Position numbers and translations under genes: made by a program. Shown here piece after piece: positions 1-9,549 of a stretch of 64,000 bases of DNA; the first letter of the stretch is position 1, and the number at the start of each line of letters is the position of its first letter. The stretch is from Lutjanus erythropterus. Its lineage: Eukaryota; Chordata; Actinopteri; Lutjaniformes; Lutjanidae. Under the pieces are notes generated by a model. That model had not been told where the DNA came from. It searched no databases and saw nothing but the letters and a program-made list of their open reading frames with translations. The stretch covers positions 28,533,920-28,597,919 of the forward strand of contig CM034599.1 of assembly GCA_020091685.1 (NCBI GenBank), written 5' to 3'.

Positions 1-514
1 TGGCAACTATCATATTCTGTCTTCTGTTTTTTTGGATTTGGCATCCATAAAAACAAAAGGCACCAAGCTGTGGACATAGGCTATAACAGATACTGTACTT
101 GGCAAAATATTGAAACTTGAAACTCTTTTATTTGGTGTATATGCTGCAAACTTTTACAGTTGCAGAAGGTAAGAATCACTTTAGACCTCTACAGTGATGA
201 ATCAAAATCAAATGTTTAAAAAAAGAACAGTTATTCATTTCCATACAATTTGTTGCCAGAGCCACAGGGAGCCACCGGAGAGGGCAAAAGAATTGCATGC
301 TGCTCCAGAGCTGCAGGTTGCTCAGCCCCGGGCCTAATCAGTGCAAAGCAAGGTGAAAACACATCAATAATACTCCCTGACATAACTGATTTGATCAGAA
401 CATTTTCACAAATTCATGAGCTGTTTGTATTATCTTTTACTATAATGGTAAATTTTCAGGTTCATAGTTAATTTGGGCCTGTCCTGAATTTTTCAGGATG
501 TCTGGGCAGCTTAC
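1..514. other. No supported exon; left-edge intron of the minus-strand gene
   Basis: This stretch lies downstream, on the minus strand, of a strong splice donor at 513-514, so it should be intron or a further exon of the gene at 515-2502. A somewhat GC-richer patch at 245-345 looks exon-like by composition, but no acceptor there gives an open reading frame joining in phase with the upstream exon. I call no exon. Confidence 0.4.
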
Positions 515-2502
515 CTTCGTGTACTGAATGGGGGGGTCTGGGATTGGCATGGGCAGAGCCTGGGCTTCAGGTCTGTCTTCAGGCTGTGGTTTATGGTGCT
601 GGTTTGAATCTTGGTGGCTGCACCCTTTACCAGACTGCTGCTGGTCGGAGCTCATGTTGTCATGCTTTCCTTCTGAAAAACACAAATATAGAAGCCGGTG
701 TCCACTCCTGCTTGTTTTTGCGTATGCATGTTGTCTGTTTAATCATACACAGCAGTGCATGTGTGTGTGAACATTTGATTGTGAAAGTTAATATCTGGAT
801 CGCTGAGTGAGAATAGCTCCCTTCGTGTTTCGTCATAACCCTGTGCATAAGTTGCCATCCCAACCCGCTGGAGGGAGACCATGCCAAATGAGGTACTGGC
901 ATTGTCAGCAGGGTAACGCCATGGGGTCGAGGGTTACGACTGGCACCGTAAAGTCGGGCTGGCTCTGAGCGGTGGACTGGACTGACCTCATTTGGACAGG
1001 GAGGATGCAGGCTGGAGCAAAATAATGCCAGAAGTGTGTTGTAGAAAACTCTAAGCTAAGAATATAAATAGTAAGAAACAGGATTGTGTGATGAAAAAGA
1101 GATGATTGCAGAGGAATGTAAGATGGAACACACAACTAGATCGTATTAATACTAATACATCACAGTATGTAAGCCATTCCCTGAAATTGGTGCCATCTGC
1201 ATGTTGCAACTTTTCAAAATTAAACTTCATTCTTTATCTTAACACGTGTTTAATTATTCAAGACGTGTACACTTTATTTGTCACTTTATTTATTTTTTGT
1301 AACAGGACTGAAAGCAACAGAATCAAACAGTGCTGACTCTTGTTGATCATGTGACTTGTTGAATTTCCCAAATTTCTCAGGGGTGGAATGTGTTAGGGTA
1401 GCAGGACTCAGTGAAAACCTGGAGACATGACTAAAATCTGTAGTTTAACCAACATATTTTGATTATCTGGTTAGAAAATGTATTTAAATGTCTAAATTGT
1501 AAATAGAGTTACATAATAAAACACAAAAATAAGCTCTGTTAAGTATTCTAATATTTCATGGTAAAGTTTTACATGAAGTATCTTCAAATTGCAATTAGGA
1601 CAAAGTGCAGGACACTTTGCTTGTTAATGTAATGTATTATACATATACTTTTGATGCATATTTATGCATGCAATGGACAGAAAAGGCACCAATTCAGTGG
1701 ACTGGCCTATGTGCTAACTTCAGTGCTTTGTTTTCTGTAATTTGATTCATTCAGAATGTTTACTTTTTTTCGCTTAATATTTAGCTGTATGCAGTAGGGA
1801 TAGGTATATGAAAAACTGGTAATAAACCATAATCAGTTCCTGACTGGACAGTACTGAAATATTGATAAACTCCTGGACAAACAATGCTGTGCAATAATTT
1901 CATTTTTTTGTCATGTCTTTATTTTCAGGACCAAATTATGTTGAGTGGTATCAATGAGAGTATCAATAAGTATTGGTATTTTTATTGGTAGTGGTATCTA
2001 TAAAACCTTAAGTATACCCTTTCCTAGGTCAGTTGTCAGTAGGCCAGGTCTGGTATCTTCAGTAAATTATTGACTTTTGTAGCATAATTGATATTTCAGT
2101 AATTCATGTAACAAGCAAAGCAATCCAAGTTTTGGCAAGGCAATTCAAAGTGCTCTGCATAATGCTTTAAAATATGATAAAAAACAGCATAAAACATATA
2201 AAAAGAGTATACATCTTTTTAAATTAAATTCCAAGGTTAAGAACGGGTGGTTTATGAGTATTAGTAAGGTTCAGTTGGGATATAACGTTTTAACCAGGAT
2301 TTAAATGTGTCTAACATCATCCACTGTAACTAACTGCTTCTTCACATTTTGTTTTTTCACAATAAAATACATTGTTCTTATTACTGACAGATTCGAGTTG
2401 TAAATGAAAGGTTATAACAGCTTCATAAAAAGTTTATTTACCTATGGAAGGTTGTGGTGAGGTTCCTCCAGTCTGCTGAACTCCCACTCCGGTGACTGGC
2501 AT
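515..2502 (-). CDS. 5' part of an unrecognised small gene (two coding exons, runs off the left edge)
   Basis: Two minus-strand exons join cleanly. Coding exon 1 is 2502-2442, starting MPVTGVGVQQTGG and ending at donor TAG|GTAAAT. Exon 2 is 672-515, with acceptor TTTTTCAG and donor AAG|GTAAGC. The split codon G/AA keeps the frame and gives about 73 residues of hydrophilic sequence rich in Q, H, S, P and E, ending PPIQYTK. There is no signal peptide, membrane segment or domain that I recognise. Such a tail-like N-terminus is typical of disordered leaders ahead of a domain encoded further on, here beyond position 1. The start was chosen because it lies about 65 bases below the likely transcription start set by the TATA box at 595-603 of the 2 kb block (2595-2603). 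The intron is 1769 bases. I do not recognise the family and assign no function. Confidence 0.55.
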
Positions 2503-2594
2503 GTTGCAGCAGCAGCAGCTGTCTGTCTGTCTCCTGTCTGTCTCCTGTCTGTGTCCTCTCTGTCTCTGTCTCTCACTGCCCTTTTAGTGAGCAG

Positions 2595-2603
2595 CTTTAT
2601 ATA
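2595..2603 (-). promoter_or_regulatory. TATA box of the minus-strand gene
   Basis: The minus strand reads TATATAAAG, about 95 bases upstream of the chosen start codon, which places the transcription start near 2565-2570. The leader between holds a GACAGACAGGA-type simple repeat followed by CTG repeats. Confidence 0.6.
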
Positions 2604-2715
2604 CCTGCCGCCCTCTCTCAGCTCTACAGAACAGTAAACGTCTTCATCACGTCCCGTCTCACCAGGAGACCTCCTCGGTCCTCTGCTGCACGCGCTCATC
2701 ACCGTTCAGACGGAA

Positions 2716-2738
2716 CCAATCACAGTTCACCTCACGTG
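2716..2738 (-). promoter_or_regulatory. Inverted CCAAT box and CACGTG E-box
   Basis: A CCAAT motif (2716-2720 on plus) and a palindromic CACGTG (2733-2738) lie 110-140 bases upstream of the TATA box, in a short CpG-richer island that continues to about 2790. CACGTG is the core site of bHLH-ZIP and clock factors; binding is inferred from sequence only. Confidence 0.45.
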
Positions 2739-5559
2739 CCCCGCTAGGCAGGCGCGCGCACCGCTCTGTTTCCCCGCCATGAAACACAGGAGCCTACTAT
2801 AGTGAAGGGTAAGTATTTTTAATCTGAGCTGAAATTAGCTTGAATTTATTGTTCATTGATGTTTTCTATAAATTAAAGGTATTATAAACAATGAAGAGTC
2901 AAGAAATGTAGTTAGCTCTTTAAATAATAGCCAAAACCAGGCTTCAACTGATAATCTGGCAAATATCTAATGGGCAGGTCCACCTAGTCAGCTGCCAGGC
3001 CACCAGCATTAAAACAAAAACAAACAAACAATCAAACAAACAAACAAACAAAAAAGACTTAATAAGTAAATTTGACCTTCCGATCTCGGCCCACTTGATA
3101 TTATAGCTGCCCATCTGACTGGGGTGTTACACAGTGCCAATACTCATCATCCTGGGGTTTATTTTTTATTTTTTAATATTTTGTGAAAGTCATCACTACA
3201 ATATTGTCACAATATTAAGGTATTTGGTCAAAAATATTGTGATTTTTACTCATTTTATCACCTTAGATGCTTCCACCCTTTGGAGTACATATCATGTAGT
3301 CAGTCACAACCTACATGATCAATAATTATCGATATCAACTGATATGAAACTTTGATCTTTTAGCCCCATTTCACATTGGAAGAGTTTAGCCCTGAGTTTG
3401 GTCAGTTTTCAAGGGAAACCCCACAAACTTCACTGGTCCACTTATTATTCAGCTCTGCAGTGGTTTGGGTTAATAGTACAGTATGCATAATTCAGGGGAT
3501 TGTAAGGACGGTGTGTTAGTGGTTGGTGTTTGACCGATTTTGGAAGTCCGGTCTGGGCCAAAAATGCTAAGGTAGATTTTTTGCCCCAGTCCAGCTGTGG
3601 TTGAGGTGTAATCAGGAAAATGCAGAATTTCTCTGGAAATTCATACAATTCAATCAGAGACACCGAGGTCTCAACCCACAGGGGATTTTTAATCAAATAC
3701 CAGATGATTGTCATGAAATTATAACAATGAATAGTGAGCTGTGGCATTGTGCCACATTGTATGGCAAAAAATGTCATGAGGATAGTACAAATATGTACTT
3801 TCTAAGTATCTACCTGAACTAGTTGTATGACCCAAAGGAATTGGCCACTGAAAAAGCTACTTAGATTTGAATGTACTTAAACTACCACCTAACTGCTGCA
3901 AATTGTAGCTCAACAAGTAATTTAACTGGCGTTGCAACCTCAGTTTATCCTACTTTTCTATTCCAACTAAATCACTCTTTTCTATGTACGTAATCTGTGT
4001 CTAATTTAAGGCGTTCTTGCAGGTCTACTGTGCCTGTTTTGGTTGATGTATACACATTTATGATAGTCCTCATGGGGTAATTGAATTAGTTTATTCTTAA
4101 ATTAAGCAAGTTAATTAATATTGTTCCTCTTTTTTTTTTAAAACAGCTTTTTCTCCCGCAGCCAGTGCAAATTTTCTGGTATTTTGAGACAACTGGTGTC
4201 AGCCAATGTTTGTGTTCATTAGGGCCAATAAACAAAAAAGGTTTGCAGACACATATGCATCTGTGGTATTAGATATATTGTTATAATGTGTAGAACAATG
4301 CAGTCGAATGACGTTGCTTCTGTCATACTGTAAATGTAACAGTTGTACATCAAAAATAAGTACAGCAGTCAAAATAGTTAGTTGGAGTCATTGATGGTAT
4401 ATTAAATAAGTTGAAATCATATTGAAAATACGATCTATGGTTGAAGTGAGTTGTTTTCCCCCCGCCCCCTCGCCCCCAGACTTTAGGAAGGTCAGACAGG
4501 CTGAAGGAACACTGCAGGAGTGCAAGACAAGTGCAACATTGTAATTTGACCATAACATGGCAATGAGTCCCATACTGTCAGTTGATCACTTGTTTTTAAC
4601 TGTCAGTTGTGTATCAATGTAATGTTCAGCCTGTTATCCTGAAAACGAAAGCCCACTGCTCTGAAAATACACAGTCTGAAGTTTGAGTTAAGTGACTGCC
4701 TGTCTCACTATATTTAATGATTTATTATAGTAAATATATCACAGATTTACCAGACACATTCTGAAATCCACAGCATAACCCAATATATTTTTCTATTTCA
4801 TCAATTATTAATAAATAATCAATAGCTACAAGCTACAATAATGTGCATGAAATACTTGGATTTTACATGACTTTTCTTTGTTTTGATTATATATCCACCC
4901 TGCTATAAATCTAATACATAATGCCAATATATAATATCAGCATCAGCCACTTACAAAAAGCTGCTTTGAGCAAGCCCAAACATTTACATGTCTTTGTCTT
5001 TGCAGCCGCTTCTTGTTGCAGTGCTTCTATTGCACGCAGCACATGCTGAGTATTGGCCATGTAGAAGGCAGCAAACATAATTGGGAAGATGTTTGCTTTG
5101 ATAAGGGGCCTCCTGCTGCTTCACTGTCTCCCAGGAACAATGCGATCACATAACTTTGTCTGGTGCGCCTATTTTGATCTTGGCTGTACACACACACATA
5201 CACGCACCCCTTTGAGAATTATCCCCAGGGGCTACACAACCTCTGTAATTAACCCTTGTTAAACAATGGAAAGATCAGCAGAACTGCAGTGGAAACCCAT
5301 CTTCCCATACTAATGTGTAGAGCTCTACAGTTGACTTGAGGCTTGTGCTGTGAAGGCAGTTTGGGTTAGTTATATAGTGTGTTGTGAGCACTGGATGAAA
5401 GCTATTCACTCAAATTCTGCTTGTTTATCTCACTCATTCTGGGTGTTTTGTGCCTCAGTGAGGAATTATAACTGATATTCATTTTTGATCAAGACACATG
5501 GTATCACTGCCACAAAGAAAGAGAAAGAGAGATTGTTTTTGATTTTTTCTAATTTATTT

Positions 5560-5757
5560 ATTTATGTATTTATTGGGCTCTGAGCACCACAGGCCAAGTG
5601 CCCTCTAGTTCTGTTATATTGGAGAGAAAGCAGACATCTCTACAGATAATGCCTCCAAAACCTGGCAACTTATGCCCAAAAAATCCAGACAGATAAATAG
5701 CACTACAGGCCAGAGGAAAATGTGCATTTTTGATTTGGGGGTGAACTGTCCCTTTAA
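5560..5757. mobile_element. Non-autonomous DNA element, GTGAACTGTCCCTTT-ended family
   Basis: This segment and 43620-43917 share extended similarity: a CACCACAGG core, a TATATTGGAGAG stretch, and the end GTGAACTGTCCCT. At 43620 the opposite end reads AAAGGGACAGTTCAC, the inverse complement, so the family has terminal inverted repeats. No coding capacity is visible. The copy here appears truncated at its left end. Confidence 0.6.
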
Positions 5758-6414
5758 GTTTTGTAAATAAGGCCACAAAATTGTAGCACAAGTATAAAAC
5801 ATCTGCTACCATCACTAAAAACAACCACAAATAGTGCAGTTCATCACTTAAACAGGTCTGTGACTGGCAAATGACATTGATGTTGTATACAAACCTTTAA
5901 TTTGCTCTTAATGGTAAATTTGCAGGCCACAACACCTCCTCTAAACAGCACATTCTCCTAGTAGACACTTCACCATCCAGTCTGGCTCCACAGAGTGTGT
6001 GTCTCAGCTCTGTCTGCCAGAGCTAATGACAAGACCGGACCGCCTCGGCCCTGGAAAGGATGTGGTGGACCACTAGGTCAAAGGAGCTGTCGCTCGGCCT
6101 GACAGCACCGGGTGTTCTACAGTTGAGCCTGAGCTAAATTGACGGTTCGGTGGAGAGTGAGAAAGAAAAGAATGAAAGATGGAGAGCGAGAGATAGTGAG
6201 AGAAACTGGGGAGGAGGATGTGAGACTGGCACGGATGAAAAGAAGGGAAATGAAGGATGAAAGCATGAGAGAGAAGGTGGGAAAAAGGGAAGAGAGAACT
6301 TGAGGAAAAGCGAAAAGGCCACAAGTGAAAATTACAAAAGATAAAAAAAGAGAATAAATGAAAGGGAAATTATTATTATTATATAATAGACATGGGTGAC
6401 ATTAGGGCATTATT

Positions 6415-6700
6415 TTCATTGGTTAATCTGTTGATAATTTTCTTGATCAATCGATTAGTTGTTTGGTTCATAAAATACCATAAAGTGTGAAACATGTTGA
6501 TTTAGAGGTTTTCCAAAGCCCAAGGTGACATCCTTAAATATCTTGTTTTGTCCACAACTCAAACCTATTCACTTTACTGTCAGAGGTGTAAAAAAACCAG
6601 AAAATATTCACATTTTAAAAGCTGAAATGTAGAATTTTGTTATTTTTTCTTTAAAAAATTAAAACAAAACAAGTATTCAATTAATCGACTAGGTGTGCAG
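6415..6700. repeat. Dispersed repeat family A (TTAATCGATTA-type, six copies in window)
   Basis: Shared words such as GTCTTGTTTTGTCCACAAC, CAGAGGAGT and AACCAGAAAA(C/T) recur in the same order at 6415-6700, 9592-9830 and 58033-58345. Weaker, shorter relatives lie at 11043-11310, 49185-49330 and 61540-61625. The copies start and end with AT-rich ATTGATTAAT-like words. They have no coding potential. This layout is typical of old short interspersed or miniature elements in fish introns. Confidence 0.6.
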
Positions 6701-6954
6701 TTCTCTTAACGGCTGACAAATCCACCTGATGTTCCCACTGTAATATAAAATCTGCAACTGTAAGAAGAGTTTTAACTTCATAACTATTACTAGTGTTTTT
6801 CATACTGCAACTACACACAAAGCATGCATTAACATTGTAGCCTTTTTAATAATCTTTACTGTTGAGGGTGTGTCATGTTTTATTTTTGTAAACCAGTGTA
6901 TGGGGTGTTCCTGTAACTGTGACCACACTTCTTACGTAAATCCATTTCTGCCAG

Positions 6955-7310
6955 TATAATGAAAAAAATATCCTGTAGGTCATTATAATGAGAAATTTTC
7001 TCACAATAATGACTTATTATCACCAAATAATGACTTAATATAACAAAATAATGACATAGTTTATCAAAAAATGACTTTATATCTAAAGATAATGAGAAAA
7101 TCTCTCATAACCTCAGAAACCTTCCCAAAATATTGACTTAACATTTGAAAATATTGAGAAACCTTCCAAAAATAATGACTTATTATCTCTAAATAATGAT
7201 TTAATATTTCAAAACAATGAGAAACTTTATGAAAATGATGACTTAATGTATCTAAATGTTGAGAAACCTCAAAATATTGACTTCATATCTCTTGATAATG
7301 CCAAATTAAC
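6955..7310. repeat. Degenerate AATAATGA(C/G) tandem repeat
   Basis: Units of roughly 25-35 bases alternate AATAATGACTTAATAT with AATAATGAGAAAC, each drifting in sequence. A short second block of the same units lies at 8305-8430, on the other side of the presumed cyp1d1 exon 1. No other place in the window carries this repeat. Confidence 0.65.
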
Positions 7311-7689
7311 CATATTGGCAGATGTTGGCTTCACGAGGTGTTGTGGTTGTGAATAGACATGATGTAATGCATGTCAGTGACAAACATCGACTGCCTGAAA
7401 ACATGACCTCAGTCCAAACAGTAGGGTACATGAAGTCAACCTGAACAGAAGGGGAGCGCCCCCTTGTGACACTTTACAAATATTACATTTTTCATAAAAG
7501 TACTCAGGTCCTTCACTTAACTGACTACTAACTTCACAATGTTTTATTCAGTACAAAACGGTTAATTTGAAATTAAAATATGTTGAAATAAATATTAAGT
7601 GATGAAAATTCATGGTACATTTTCAAGGTGCTTGTGGAGAATCTTTTTTTTTGCGGGGGGGCTTTTTTCCACCCTTGCATATGTAGTAA

Positions 7690-8094
7690 CACTTTTTAGA
7701 AAATATAATCCCATGAAAATACTTTGCAAATCAATGCACAGCGACAGCAAGCAACTTCCAGCTTTGTGAGGGACAGAGGGAACAGGGAGAGGAGGGGCCC
7801 ATGTTGTGAACGGTTCCGGTCTACGGTCAAATGGGCCGATGCGGTCACTGGCTGGCCGGGCCAGACTCCTCGTCCTTCACCCTGAGCCAAGTTTCTCGCC
7901 ATGTGTGCCTCTCTATTGTGAGCGGGCAGCAGCTCCCTCTGCAGGGGGCCCGCCTGCTGCTCAAAGGGACATCCCAGACTGCTCCTGAGGATCAGACCTC
8001 AAACTTCTGCCTGCTGACTATTTTGGTTTCAGCTCTGCTCCCTGTTGCCTGGCTCCCTACGTTTTGACACCAAAGTTACAGAGGACACTGCATG
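7690..8094 (+). other. cyp1d1: Probable non-coding exon 1 of cyp1d1
   Basis: A locally GC-rich segment ends in a good donor, CATG|GTGAGT at 8094/8095. It lies 373 bases upstream of the acceptor CTCTTAG|TTT at 8467 that precedes the start codon. CYP1A genes have a non-coding first exon followed by the start in exon 2, and this matches. The 5' boundary of the exon is not defined by sequence; 7690 is only where the composition changes. A 78-codon open frame from ATG at 7831 to a stop at 8067 lies inside it and would be an upstream frame if transcribed. Confidence 0.5.
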
Positions 8095-8304
8095 GTGAGT
8101 TTTCTTTCTTTGTTTCCTTTTTCCTTCTTTCATTTGGGAGCCGTATTACTAACTTTTGTGAGTAAATCCACTCACAAGTCACAGCTTGATTGAGAGTAAT
8201 TTAATCTTTTTTCACTCTTACAGACAAATTTTCCCGTCCTGTATGTTTTTTAATGATCTCTTTCTCTTTACTTCTCTTCTCTTATCTTTTTCTCTTTTAG
8301 TATC

Positions 8305-8430
8305 TCAAATAATGAGAAAGTTTACCAAAGTAATGACCTAATGTCTCAAAATAATGAGAAACTCTCAAAAAATATTGACTTAATATTTGAAAATACTGAA
8401 AATTTTCCCAAAATGTTGACTTAATATCAT
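8305..8430. repeat. Second block of the AATAATGA degenerate repeat
   Basis: This block carries the same alternating AATAATGAGAAA and TTGACTTAATAT words as 6955-7310. It sits inside the presumed first intron of cyp1d1, just before the polypyrimidine tract of the exon 2 acceptor. Confidence 0.6.
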
Positions 8431-8477
8431 GTCTTTTGTGTCTTTTAACAATCTCTTTCTCTCTTAGTTTACCTGCC

Positions 8478-9518
8478 ATGATGAGATTGACATTTGGGAC
8501 TCTGCCCTTGAAGGACAACCCTTGTGCCTCTCTGTCCAGTGTCACTGTGGCTCTGTGTCTCATCACCCTCCTCCTGATGGCCCTCAGGGGCCGAAAGAGC
8601 CACCACTACTACTCCCAATTGGACCAGACAAAATATCCCCCTCCTCCTGGCCCCACGCCGTGGCCCCTTGTCGGCAATCTGCTGCAAATGGGGGACCAGA
8701 TTCATCTTTCTCTAACCCGCCTGAGGCTCCAGTACGGTGATGTTTTCAAGGTAAGAACAGAAAAATGTGTTTTTTTTAATGGAGGATTCATTTATTTATT
8801 CAATCATTCCTTTACTTCAGATGCGTCTGGGTTCTTTGACTGTTGTTGTCCTGAGTGGATACTCCACCATCAGACAGGCGCTGGTCCGGCAGGGAGAAGC
8901 TTTTGCTGGCCGACCTGACCTCTTCACCTTTTCTGCCGTGGCCAACGGGACCAGCATGACCTTCAGTGAGAAGTATGGACCAGCCTGGATGCTCCATAAG
9001 AAGCTGTGTAAGAACGCCCTCAGGTCGTTCTCTCAGGCTGAGCCCAGAGGATCTGGTGCCACCTGCCTGCTGGAGGAGCATGTCTGCGCAGAGGCAGCAG
9101 AGATGGTGGAGGTGATCCGGGAGCAGGCTGCTGCAGCTGCTAAAGGAGGTGGTATAGATCCGGTGAAGCCCCTGGTGACCTCAGTGGCAAATGTTGTCTG
9201 CGCTCTCTGTTTTGGGAAAAGGTACGACTACAATGACAAGGAGTTCCTCACTATTGTTCACATCAACAACGAGGTCCTGAGGATCTTTGCAGCGGGGAAC
9301 CTGGCTGATTTTTTCCCTGTGTTCCGCTACGTTCCAAGTCCATCTCTGAGGAAGATGGTCCAGCATATCCACAGGATGAACGGATTCATGGAGCGGAGCA
9401 TTGAGGAGCACATCAACACCTTCGATAAGGTAAGGAGGCCAGCAGACTGTAGACAGGGCTGTTGATTAACCTCTTGATTATTGTCTCAATGCAATATAGC
9501 ACAGGAATTTCCTTAGTT

Positions 9519-9549
<31 letters not shown>

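Larger units (their letters stand above)
2800..7300. other. Intergenic DNA between the left-edge gene and cyp1d1; no gene seen
   Basis: No open frame here shows splice sites or a recognisable domain. The stretch holds an AAAC-type simple repeat near 3010-3050, a short inverted-repeat element at 5560-5760, a dispersed repeat at 6415-6700 and an AATAATGA-type degenerate repeat from 6955. The block 4980-5190 is non-repetitive and less AT-rich than its surroundings. The purine-rich tract 6140-6330 explains the long minus-strand open frames there, which I do not treat as genes. Confidence 0.5.

Noticed and set aside
245..345. GC-richer patch as a third exon of the left-edge gene
   Set aside because: No acceptor with a polypyrimidine tract gives an open frame in phase with the exon ending at 515.
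6073..6324. Ser/Phe/Pro-rich frames on minus
   Set aside because: They are the complement of a GA-rich simple tract; the same applies to 59097-59414.
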